Below the pieces are notes generated by a model, which was not told the origin of the DNA, did no database searches, and worked only from the letters and a program-made list of their open reading frames with translations. Shown here piece after piece: positions 47,164 through 58,081 of a DNA stretch of 64,000 nt (its first letter is position 1; every line of letters starts with the position of its first letter). The stretch lies in contig CM060850.1 of NCBI GenBank assembly GCA_030737835.1, positions 26,943,385 through 27,007,384 on the forward strand, given 5' to 3'. The stretch comes from Acorus gramineus (taxonomy: Eukaryota; Streptophyta; Magnoliopsida; Acorales; Acoraceae). The position numbers were made by a program, and so were the translations under genes.

Positions 47164-47817
47164 ATACAAGTTGGCATGCATGATCCCCACCTTAATATTC
47201 CTTTGGGTCATCCTATTTACCCCCTGTGACTCTTCTTGCAAATGCTTCAAATCTATAGGGAGGGGCCGGAATGCCCGACAACAGACCATCTAGCAAGCTG
47301 GCATACTGTGCAAGGAGCACGAATCATTAGACTAGACAAAGTATGGCCTGAATTACAGGCTATTTTAGACAGTAGTAGACTTGGCATAGCATATCCACAT
47401 GATGCTCTAAACAACCAACCCAACACTATTTTCAATTTTTTTTTTTTGGTACACACTGTTTTCAATTTGTTGATCTTCAATGCATGTTCAGGTACACTTT
47501 GTGTTTATCTGTTCTCTCCCATTTCAGATTTTGTAATTAGAGTTCAGTTATGAAATCGGATAACAAATATCTACCTTTCTTAAAAAAAAAAAAAGCATAT
47601 TATGTTTAGGTATGTAAGAAGAATGATATAGTGTGGATGCAGTGAGGCAGCTCGATTGTCATCTATCGGTTCCCTCTAATTAAATGATTATGGTCTAAGT
47701 TCTCATGCAACACAATGTAACGACCTTCTTTTTTTTTTTTGACAATTATTTAAAATAATTTTTGTGGGATCGAGACAAACATGTGGAGGTAGCCTTCCGA
47801 ACCACGGGTGTCCTTCG

Positions 47818-47850
<33 letters not shown>

Positions 47851-48192
47851 ATTTTCAATGGGATCTTCTTTCGGCATTATATAGACCCAAAAAAAATACG
47901 AACAATATATAAATATTTCTTACTAATTTTTTAGTAGATGAATATATTAAAACTAGCTTAAATATATATATATATATATATTTTTTAATACATAAACCCT
48001 GAAGAGGATCACAGTCTCAGCGTACAACAACAACAAACGAGTACTACTATTAAGAAAACATGGACCAACAAGGATCTAGAGTCCAGAGAACATAATGGGC
48101 AAAAAACCCATAATAAGCAACCCATAGGGTTGGAGACCATTTTTTTTTCTCCCTGCTAGAGGATGTATTCCATTCGGCATCCTCAAGGGGCT
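47164..48192. other. Gene-free stretch with a SINE-like tailed unit
   Basis: An open frame at 47236-47470 is fairly balanced in composition (GPECPTTDHLASWHTVQGAR) but matches no family I know and is not called. At 47765-47848 a unit starting GTGGGATCGAGACAAACATG ends in an A run of 29 bases, like a retroposon tail; no Pol III box was confirmed. Confidence 0.3.
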
Positions 48193-48550
48193 GTTTGGCT
48201 AGAGAAATAGGGGTGGAATAGGGGGGAATAAGGCAAAAAGGTGTTTGGATAGAGGGAATAAAGGAGTATAGCTATGTGGAATTAGGAAAGAATAAACTGA
48301 TATTTGTATTCCAAGTCCACCCATGAAATTGCGTTATTCTTCCACTGGAATAAGGGGACCCACCTATCAAATCATCTGTCATCACCTTCTATACATCAAT
48401 AGGGTCCACATGTCAAATTAACTTTTTACACCTTATTCACATTTTATTCTTCATCAACCAAATACTCTAACATTTATTATTACGTTTTTCAATAAAAATA
48501 ACTGAAAACACAACCAAACACAAAATTTTTTATTCCATTGATAAAATTAA
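48193..48550. mobile_element. MITE of the family at 1-175 and 61105-61490
   Basis: The left end GGCTGTTTGGCTAGAGAAAT is followed by an AGGGGTGGAATAGGGGGAAT-like block. The right part (CTTTTTACACCTTATTCACA, CTGAAAACACAACCAAACAC) is the reverse complement of the interior of the copy at 61105-61490. Non-autonomous, about 350 bp. Confidence 0.5.
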
Positions 48551-49029
48551 AATTTTTTAAAATATGTATAAATCTCATAATAGCTTACGTCTTTATTTAA
48601 ACATGTCCAAGTAATCAGGGTGTCCCCTTACAACCACACTAAGCTGGTCTGAACAGCTTGAACCGTCCCTTTTGGTTGTGAATTCTATCATCCACCATTA
48701 AACTATACGGACTTACCATTTTTTTTAAAAAATGATATTAAAATATTATTTTAATCTTTTTACCATGATTATGTGGTCTTTTAATAAAGTGGATAAGACC
48801 AACCATCCTCTGTTAAACCATGGACTTTTGCCATACGTCACGGCAGGCTATTTTCTTTGTATGCCCAACGACATTATCGATGAGTTGGTAGACATGGACC
48901 CCATTATCTCATATACTTTTGCAAACAAGGAGTCATTTCAGTCATTTCTAACATAAATTGCATCTTGTCCCTGATCAAATGCGTATTTGTTGCAGAGATT
49001 TAATCGTTAATAAATGATATGTCAGTTGA

Positions 49030-49300
49030 TTGTGCAGCATTTACGGTGTACATCATTTTTATTTTTTTAAATTATGTATTTTTTTAATTAAAATCTATAT
49101 TATTATATAAAATAAATTTAAAATATAATAATATTTTTTTTATAAATTTTTTTTTATTTCATACATTATAATAAAACTTCATATATTTTCACAGTGTAGT
49201 ATATATTACATTATTATTGCGTATAAGGCTATGAAATAAATTATAAAACTGACTAAATGTATAAATTTTATTTCATACAGATTGAGTTTAGGAACGCTCA
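49030..49300. repeat. AT-rich MITE copy
   Basis: Carries the family interior (AAAATCTATATTATTATATA, CATACATTATAATAAAACTT) and the closing GACTAAATGTATAAATTT / GATTGAGTTTAGGAACGCTC ends seen at 34200-34475 and 16070-16275. Confidence 0.45.
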
Positions 49301-50479
49301 TAATTTTTTTTTTTTTTTTTATATTGGAGACTCTCCATGACTGACTTTGACGGTTAGGTATACATATACGCATGGTCTGTCTCATGACCCACGTACATAA
49401 TGTAGTAAGAGACAGTGGTCTTCAGTCTTCCCGTGCCACATGCAGCTGCATGTGCCGCATAACTATACATGGAAGAAGTATTATTTTGCAAGGGTTGTCC
49501 ATGGCCCTCTGACAAGGATGAAGTCCTGTTGATTCGGAGAATCTTAATAATACATTCATACTATTATCATGTTGGGTATGACTCTTGTCACATGGATGGG
49601 ACCTCATCCTGACATCCTCGTCCTATGGTACCTTTACAAGTTGCTTTTCTCCATGCCTGAGATTTTTCTCTAATTGAAGAAGAGTTTGGAGAAATCTATA
49701 GGATCAATTGTTTCGATCGATATTTGATGTTAATGGGGACCCACATAAAAGTTTGAGATTTGAAAAAAAACAAGTGTTATTAATTACATGTATCTACTAG
49801 AGGTTGATGCGATATTGCCAATTTTACTATCCAAGCATGGGGCACATGTTTAACACAAATATATATGTATATATATATATAATTACACGGATTTATTTTA
49901 CCCGACGTAACTCTTATTCTTTATCATTGCAAAATCAGCATGTTTTCTTTTTTATCAATATTAAACATTCCACTATTCTCTTGTTTTAGAACAATTTTAA
50001 AAATATATTTTATTCTTACGGTGCATTTAGCAAACAAAATTTTAAAGATTTTAACTTTTTAATAAGTTTAAAAATTGTAATCAAACATGTCAACTTACAT
50101 GCATCATCAATAATAGATTTTATCAAAAGACTGTATCTCAAAATCTGTGTTTCACAAAATAGCCATTATCATTACATGTTAAAAAATTATGTATAAAACA
50201 GCTAAAAGATTATTTTCAAACTGTGTTTCTAAACACACCCTTAGTATACTTGATATGTTGCTATTATTTCATATTATTTTCTTACAAAAGCCTAGATAGG
50301 TGGACAATAACTTACAACAACAACAAATTGATGTGAACTGAGTTTTAGTTAATTCGGTAAACACTTCCTATCACTGTGAAAGATGTCAAAGAATCAAATC
50401 CTAAGTAACACCATTTATTAAAATAAATAAATAAACAACCTATATGGGCCAACAAAGATCCAAAGAAAAGGAAAAAGAT

Positions 50480-50755
50480 GCACGTCATTGCACCCCAATT
50501 GCAGCTCATCCCATTTTATTTTTTTATAAAATTATATACTCACCATTTGAAGTGTATGTTATTATATAAAATGAAATATATAATGAAATATATTAATGTA
50601 TTTTTTTTATAATAAAAAAAAAAAAAAAATGGACTATAATATATATTATGATGATGTAATATATATACTATAATAATATAATATATATTACTTTATTATA
50701 ACATATAAACAGTAAAATAGACTATTAAAACAGATTGTGTGTATTGCTCCTGAAA
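50480..50755. repeat. AT-rich MITE copy
   Basis: Begins GCACCCCAATTGCAGCTC, continues with the family interior (AAATTATATACTCACCATTT, TGAAATATATTAATGTA) and ends AAACAGATTGTGTGTATTGC. Same family as 34200-34475. About 1.2 kb of gene-free AT-rich DNA lies on its left. Confidence 0.45.
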
Positions 50756-51239
50756 AAAAATAAAAAATAAATAGTGGGCTTGAGCCCATGATACCCAGTC
50801 GAAAGGGCAATAAGACTTTAGGGTTTGTATGACCGAGACGTCCCAACGCATGTGATGTCACATCATACGACACAGATATGATTGATATGATGCTCTATTG
50901 CACACTCACCAGTCGTCATCCTAGACAGATGTTCTCTGAAACATTTTGCGGAAGGAAACTCGGCATTGGGTTTTTCATGCACCATATCTTATTAAAGAGT
51001 TTTGTTTTGAGTGTGTCCTGTTTATCTATTGCTCTCCATTCAATTAATTAATTTAATAATATATATTTGTTAAATGGATTTATATTTTCTATCTATGATA
51101 TCATTTAATTTATTATAATATAAATTTTATTTTTATAAAAATTTATCTCATTAGATAATATTTATGATTTTTAATAATCAATAAAATGAAATAAATATAA
51201 TATATTTTAAAATTAATACAACATCACTTTTCATACGAG

Positions 51240-51815
51240 ACTTATATGCATTTAATAAATGATAAATTTTTTTAGACAAAAAGAGATTGTTGAAATTTAG
51301 ACAGACATGAGAATGAAATTGGTAAAATATTATTAAAATATTTTATATTAATATAATTGTAGAGACATTGTAATCTCTAAAAAGATAAGAAAGACATACT
51401 AATCCATAAAAAAAAAAAAAAAACCAAATTACCCTTGAAGGTTTTTTTAATTTTTTAATAGTTCTTCATCTTCCCCGTATCTCATTGTTCACGTCACCTT
51501 ACAGAAACCCTCCACTTCGGTAGCTAGCCTCGTCTCCACGAACGTGATCACCCTCGTCGGCACGCGCCCAGACTCACGAGCTACGGTGCATCGCTGATCC
51601 CACGCGTCCTCAACGAGAGCCTCGAATAGCGGACACCAGCCTGCGGTGGTGTGGTTCGCTGTAGTGGGGGGGTTAGAAAAATTATGGCTATTTTAGTCAT
51701 TCCATGGTGGATGTATTGAGATTTTGTTTTGTGATTTTAAGGACTTACATGTCCGTCCCAGCTTTTATGAAGATTTATATGAGATTTTTTATGTTTACAG
51801 AAATATAAATATCTT
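51240..51815. mobile_element. TIR element with a GC-rich core
   Basis: The right end (ACTTACATGTCCGTCCCAGC, AGATTTATATGAGATTTTTT) matches the right arm of the element at 27515-28372, and the left end carries the family's AGACAGACATGAGAATG. Between them, 51470-51670 is strikingly GC-rich (CACCCTCGTCGGCACGCGCC). Non-autonomous; the GC-rich core could be captured host sequence but encodes nothing recognisable. Confidence 0.45.
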
Positions 51816-53040
51816 TAACCTAATTTTCATATATATATATATAAATTCATATGATCTGATCTGAAACAAAGGGGCATGATTAAAAATTAGGATAAAAACA
51901 TGGGTTTGATGTAACATTACTTCATGGCAAATCCTAATCTCTTTAACAAGGAATGTAAGAAAAGAAGTATGATTCAAAACCCTTTCCCAAATGTTAGGAC
52001 ATCCATTTATATTATGTTCAAGGGCATGCTCTCCTACCTTATCCCATTTTGAAGTAATTAAACAACTGTTACAGGATGATTTGCAACGATTTTATTCAAA
52101 GAACAACCATATATAAGCCATCTACTTGATGCATATATTGCATGCATATTAACTATATTTTAAGTTCTCGACTAATCTTGACTTCTTGTGTACCCGTTTC
52201 ATTTTGATTGGTAATATAAATTTAGATTACCAATAAAAAATTATCTATTATATTTTAAGTTTTGGACCTGGCAGGTTTTATAAAAGGGAAAGTTTGCTAA
52301 TTAATTAAGAAAATGAAACTCATTCTTTTAAAAATTATAGCACACGTTCCAAAAATAATGGGATGTCATCATATTTTAATTAGTTTAAAATAGACTTGAT
52401 TAAAAATTTGACCATGATTCAATGGTTCAACGCTAAAAAAAGAATAAGTAGTACACATCCTCACAAATCCCAATCTTCTGTGTCACACATATATAATAGA
52501 GATTAGAGAACCTCTACTTGGGTTAATGAAGCAGTATCATATAAGTGATGCGTGGAACCGTCGAATATTAATATTATATATAATTTAAAATTATATTATA
52601 ATAATGATCACCTTAATCCGCATCATTGAAATAATTAAAAATTAAGCGCATGCATTTGAGTTTTGACGTCTCTGTGCTCTTGTTGGGTCAGTGCCCAAGA
52701 GCTTCCAAACAATAAATTCAATGAGAATATATATAAATCACCAATATTCTCTTCTCATTCCACATGATTCCTTTAGTTGTGTGTATATATAGTCCACAGG
52801 ATAGAACAAGAAATTGTACTCCAAGAATTAATTACTTCACTAAGATCCCTGTTATTACATTGCAAGGGGAATAAAAGGCCTCATCAGCCTTCACATCCCC
52901 ATATACAATAAACCCAAACATTCAAGAATCCCAAACACCAATCAAATCCCAAACCCAACACTCAAATGTACAAAAAAAAAAAAAAAAAACAGAAACACAA
53001 ATACCACCAAATGAATTGATCAGCCCCAAATTGTTCCCAC
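51816..53040. other. Gene-free stretch, 3' side of HyPRP 5
   Basis: No gene is recognised. The part from about 52860 to 53040, A/C-rich on the plus strand, is probably the former 3' untranslated region of the HyPRP 5 pseudogene. Confidence 0.35.
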
Positions 53041-53424
53041 TTAATAACACTTGAACCCTGCCGGCGGTTTGGAGCCGCAGGCGTTGAGGAGGATGCTCAG
53101 CGATACATCAACGTTAAGGTTGATGCCGAGCACGTTGGCCTTGATGGCGGTGCAAAGACAAGCCGCTGCCTCAAGGTCGGCCAGACCGGCCAAGAGTGAG
53201 CAGCAAGGGGTGTTCAACTGGCTTCCGGTCACCACATTAACAAGTCCCAACAGGTCGGCGCTGACGCCGAGCTTCAGCGCGTCCCTCAGGCAGGTTGGGT
53301 ACTTGGGGACTGGTGGTTTGATGGGCTTTGGGTGGGGAGGTTTTGGTGAGCGTTAAGTGGCAGAGACCATGGTGAAGAAGAGGAGGAGGAGAGCAGTTGT
53401 TGCAAAGGCCTTGGAGGAAGCCAT
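53041..53424 (-). pseudogene. HyPRP pseudogene (HyPRP 5)
   Basis: From the start at 53424 the frame reads MASSKAFATTALLLLFFTMV, a good signal peptide, then a TAA stop at codon 24 (53355-53353). Beyond it the same frame continues unbroken through a Pro/Lys linker and the 8-cysteine domain to 53041 (127 codons in all). The second conserved cysteine is replaced by serine ([10 protein letters not shown] where relatives have KLGVCADLLG). The rest of the domain is intact, including [20 protein letters not shown]. The stop and the lost cysteine, together with the transposon stack just upstream of its TATA box, indicate a dead gene. Translation from the inner methionine at 53250 would give only a half domain. 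Decay is probably recent. Confidence 0.85.
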
Positions 53425-53504
53425 CACTAGCTAGCTAACTAATTAGGGTTTTGGAGATGGAAGGCTTGAGGAGGATTGGAGAGGTGGAGCTAGGGTTGGG
53501 GGGT

Positions 53505-53512
53505 TCTTATAG
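53505..53512 (-). promoter_or_regulatory. TATA box of HyPRP 5, inside a LINE target duplication
   Basis: CTATAAGA on the minus strand, about 80 bases before the start codon. Most of it lies inside the sequence CTTATAGCCCATGT (plus strand) that the LINE duplicated on insertion, so everything further upstream in the original promoter was displaced. Confidence 0.6.
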
Positions 53513-53714
53513 CCCATGTTTTTTTTTGCTTGGTAATTGAGGATTTCATTAATAAAAGAGAGGGTAACATATTTACATCAAAACAAAAAGGATATAGCTA
53601 GGACAAGAAAGAGAGTCCAAAGCTTACATGGATACACATGAAAGATAGTAACGATATTAAAGTCTGATAATAAAAACTAGGATTGGAAATTAGGTGATGC
53701 AGAGAAATACCATA

Positions 53715-56700
53715 TCAAGATATCCTGAGTTGGGGAGTACTCGCTTTGCCTTCAGCAATGAAGGTACTTACTTCTACAGTCAGGTGGCAAGGCTGAAGAA
53801 CAGAGGTTCCAATAGAGGATTGCAGGGAAGCCAAACAATCAGCCACTCTATTCCCCTCTCGAAATACATGTGATGCTTTCCACTCGGAGAGTTGATTGGA
53901 GATGTGGTGGATAAGACGTAGATCACGCAAGGCAGTCCAAGGTATCACACCTTTACCATTGGCCCAAGCAATGGCTGTGGTGGAGTCCTGACTCCGATCA
54001 AACCTTCAAAAGGTTAAGGTTTCCTAGTCGAAGACAGAGTTTAAGACCTTCAACTATCCCCTTTAATTCCAAAACATTGATTGAAGTAGCCCGGGTACGT
54101 GCGGCCATGGCTAAAAGACAGTCACCAGATGGATCACGAATGACAGCCCCAAATGCGAAACGATTGTCTCCAAGGGAACCATCAGAATTTATTTTAATCC
54201 AACCGGAGGGAGGAGGTTTCCATGTGACCTCTGTTAGGATTTCATGCTTTTGAATCAAAGGGAGATTGAAGAGAATACTAAGTGTTTTAGAGAGTGGGGA
54301 GTCACCTTCAATCGCATTACCAAAGAACCTGAATCGAGTAAAGAGCATGATCTGATGAACTAGGTTCTTCTCTGGAGTGAAAGAGCCTTTGAATATCTTT
54401 TCATTGTGGGCGTTCCAAATAAGCCAGATGGTCTGAGAGAGAAGGAAATGAAGAATCTTCTTTTCATCCACAGAAATGGCCGACTTCATGAAACCTGTAT
54501 ACAATTCACCTAGATTGGGAAAGCGAATCCTCTGTATTTTAAACAATTTGTGGATAGATGACCACACATAAGCAGCATATGAGCATTCACTGAAAAGATG
54601 AAGTATTGTTTCCTCAGCTGAATAACAAAGTGAGCATTGATTCGACGGAATAAGTTGCATTTTCCATAGTCTATCCTTAGTGGGCAGACGATTTAAAGAT
54701 GCCTGCCGAAGAAGGAAACTGTATCGAGGGGGCTGAATTGGATTCCAAATTTCAAATGTCCACCCAAGAGGGGAGTGATGCCTATGGACATGATTCCACG
54801 CAGAGGAGGTGGTGATCTGTCTGGTTTTATGGCCTATCCAGATTACAATATCAGGACCCAATCCACCAATATCAAGTTCAGCTATATTAGTCCAAACATC
54901 ATTGAACTCTGCTGGCCAGCGGGTGGGTTTAACCCAAGATCCATTCTCAATGAAAAGATTGACTTTTGCTTGATCAATAGGGCCCCAAAGAAGGAGAGCT
55001 TGATTGTGGAAATGATGACGAAGTCCAAAGCCATGGAGCCAGGGATCATCCAAAATATTTATAGTGTTCCCCTCAAATATTATATATTGAGTTAGAGAAA
55101 AAATAACCCAAGATTTAGAGCTAAGAATTCTCCTCCAGAGACTGGAACTTGAGGAAATTTGCGAAACATTCCAAAGGTTCTTCTTCTTTAGATATCCAAG
55201 ACGGATCCATTGAGCCCAAAGTGATGGATGGTAGATGCTATTTCACAAAATCTAACACCAAGAGCAGCAATATTCCAATCCAAAAGACTCTTGAGGCCGA
55301 GACCTCCTTCCAATTTGGGGGAACACACCAAGTCCCACTTAACAGCACATTGCTTGAATTTGGGAGAGTCCTCGGACCAGAGGAATCTCCTGAGGATCTT
55401 TTGAATAGTATTGATTGTTTTCTTTGGGATCGCAAAACCTGCAGTCCAATAGTGACTAAAACTTAAAAGAACTGTTTTGGTTAGCTCTAACCTACCTGCC
55501 TTAGATAGATATAAACCAGACCAGGTTTTGCAGTCTCCTCTGTATCTTGTCAACCAAGGGAGCACAAGCTACATTAGTTAGACTGCCTGATAATAAAGGG
55601 AGGCCAAGATATTTCACTGGAAGATCACACGAAAGAATGCCAAGAGTATTATGCAACATTTCCTTGTTAAGATTGCAAAAAAGTTGGCTCTTTGTAGGAT
55701 TCAAGTGTAGACCCGAATGGTTAGAAAATTTATTTAGAATGTGTAGAATACCCCTTGCAGAAGAAGGTGAGCAATCAGTGAAAATCATAAGATCATTGGC
55801 AAAGGAGAGATGAGAGACATTATAGTGAGTATCAATGTAGCGGCCAACTTTTTCTAATGAGAGAGAAAAAGAATTCATAACCAATACAAAAAGCAGGGGA
55901 GAGAGGGGGTCTCCCTGTCTGAGACCACATGTTGAATTAAAGAAACCAACAGGGCTTCCATTTATCAATATAGAGAATGAGGCTGTCTGCACTAGGCCTG
56001 TCAACGGGTCGGATTCAGACCCGGATCCGACCCGACCCGGACTCGATTACACGTGTAATATACCCGACCCGATTTGGACCCGACCCGAGTTGGACCCGAC
56101 CCGGCGGACCCGAACAAACAAACGGGTCGGGTCCGGGTCCACCTCGCCCCGACCCGTTGGACCCGACTGTTTTTTTTAATATATGCTCATATATTATAAG
56201 ACCATTAATATTAGTTGATACATAATTTTATTTCTTACTTAACTTATTTTTGTATCTACAAGTTCATAAATCATAATCATAACAAGCCTATAAATCGGTT
56301 TGTTTTGGACAATTAACTTATTAGCTTTTTAATTTGTATGATTAATTAGTTTGTTACATGATTTAGGTTAATTTGTATGATTAATTTAGGTTAATATGTT
56401 AGTGTTTATTGTTTTGAATGTTGTTTAGATTAGTTATGTTTATTATTTAGGTTAATATGTTTTTTATGTTAGTGATTATTGTTTTGGATGTTGTTTAATA
56501 ATTCATTTACTTCTTTTGAATTGTATAAAATTATATTCAAACATAGTCTCATTAACAATAATGTTTTATTATAAAAAATTTCAAATAGAATGATAAGGCA
56601 AACAAATACATGAGCTCTTTTTTTTTTTTTTTTTACCCAACCATCCGGGTCGGGTCGGACCCGGACCCGACCCGGGTCCGACGGGTCCGGGTCCGGGTCC

Positions 56701-58069
56701 ACATTTCCCCGGACCCGCCGGGTCTTGGGTTGGACCCGGACCCGCCGGGTCCTGTCACGGGTCGGGTCCGGGTCCACCCCGACCCGACCCGGACCGACCC
56801 GTTGACAGGCCTAGTCTGCACACACTGAAGTACTAGATTAGTCTAAAAAGGAGGAAAATTGTGGCTCTTCAATACCTCATGGAGATAGTCCCATCGGACC
56901 TTGTCAAATGCCTTGTGAAGGTCAGCTTTTATGCAACATCGACCCTTTGATGATGGAATATTCAAAGTATCTGATCAGCTCGTGTGCTAAGATGGTGCTA
57001 TGAGCAATATTCCTGCCTTTGACAAAGGTAGATTGATGAGGGAGAACAATACGAGGAAGAACCAATTGGAGACGCAAAGCAAGGATTTTCGATATTGTCT
57101 TATATACCAAGTTGTAGAGAGAGATAGGTCTGAAGTTATCTAAGGAGTCCACATGCTTAGACTTTGGAATAAGAGAGATAAAGGTGTGGTTGATTTGTCG
57201 GAGGAGATGTCCAGTAACAAAGAAAGTTTGAATAGCCTTGACAAAGTCAACATGGATTATGTGCCAAAATACATGAAAGAAGCGCGCTGGAAAACCATTA
57301 GGACCGGGACTACTGAGGGGCTCCATAGAAAACAAGGCAGACCGAATTTCTGCATATGTGACTGGAGCAGAAAAGGTGTCACAGTCTTCAGATTTCAGTT
57401 TAGTGGCCAAGCTTAACTCAGGAATGAAAGAGGCTTGATGCTGAGATAGAAGAGACTTGTAATATTCAATCGCAAAGCACTTAATCACCTCTGGATCAGA
57501 AGAGATGGAACCATCGGGCAATTTGACATTGTGGATGGTGTTTGTAGCAGCCCTGGCCTTAAGAGAAGCATAAAAGAATTTTGAGTTACGATCACCATTT
57601 TGTAGCCATGTTTGCCTAGATTTCTGTCGAAGAAGAGCTTCCTCTCTACGTAAAAGCAGCAAGTAATCCTTCTTTGCCTTTGTTTCTGCTTCAATGAAGA
57701 CAAAATTTTGAGGGCTGGAGAGTGGTTAATTGAGCATTATCTAAGCAGAGTTTAGCAGCTTGTAGCTGATGGTCGATCCAACCGAAAGTGACTCTGTTCG
57801 AAAGCTTCAGGTCCCCTTTGAGGTGTTGCAGTTTTTTTTACTAAAACAAACATGGGGGATCCAGATATCTGAATTTCCCGGGCTTTAGAGACTAGGATGG
57901 TAAGATCCGGATGAGATTCCCATGCCTGAATATATCTGAAGGGACGTGGACCCGAGGGGAAAGGTGGTTTGACAGTAACATGAAGTGCAGAGTGATCAGA
58001 GAGACCAGGACCCCTGGAGTGATAGTAGCATTCAGCATGCACCAACAGCCAAGGTAGATTAACCATGAC
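53715..58069 (-). pseudogene. LINE ORF2 remnants: endonuclease, RT, zf-RVT, RNase H
   Basis: The endonuclease C-terminus is at 58069-57752 (PGLSDHSALHV). The reverse transcriptase begins at 57662-56922 (WLQNGDRNSKFF, ISLIPKSKHVDSLDNFRPIS, then KADLHKAFDKV) and resumes after the hAT element at 55984 (GLRQGDPLSPLLFVLVM). Its catalytic box reads SFANDLMIF where active plant LINEs have FADD, so the first aspartate is lost. The zinc-finger-like zf-RVT region is at about 54800-54540 (RLPTKDRLW, CSLCYSAEETILHLFSEC). RNase H starts near 54210 (IKINSDGSLG) and changes frame near 53998, continuing at 53948-53715 (EGNRVADCLASL). A plant-type RNase H at the end is usual for plant L1 elements. Confidence 0.88.
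55993..56813. mobile_element. Non-autonomous hAT element inside the LINE
   Basis: A perfect 8-bp target duplication, GTCTGCAC (55985-55992 and 56814-56821), flanks it. The perfect terminal inverted repeats are TAGGCCTGTCAACGGGTCGG and its complement, apart from one base (GGTCCG) near the inner side. Both subterminal regions are dense in GGGTC/GACCC units; the centre is AT-rich. 821 bp with no transposase. It interrupts the reverse-transcriptase frame between the VQTA and SFSILING parts. A decayed relative is at 10205-10625. Confidence 0.92.
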
Positions 58070-58081
58070 CTTATAGCCCAT

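Larger units (their letters stand above)
53520..58069 (-). mobile_element. 5'-truncated L1-type plant LINE
   Basis: The 3' end on the minus strand is a short poly(A) at about 53528-53519. The target duplication is CTTATAGCCCATGT (53506-53519); its partner starts at 58070-58081 and is completed after a later CACTA insertion by GT at 61080-61081. The element is truncated at its 5' end inside the endonuclease region. Domain order from 5' to 3': endonuclease tail, reverse transcriptase, zinc-finger-like zf-RVT region, RNase H. A hAT element of 821 bp sits in the reverse transcriptase. It is broken by several stops and frame changes and cannot move. Confidence 0.88.

Noticed and set aside
47236-47553. 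105-residue open frame with fairly normal composition at its start
   Set aside because: No family recognised, the second half is AT-rich hydrophobic translation, and no supporting splice or promoter signal was seen.
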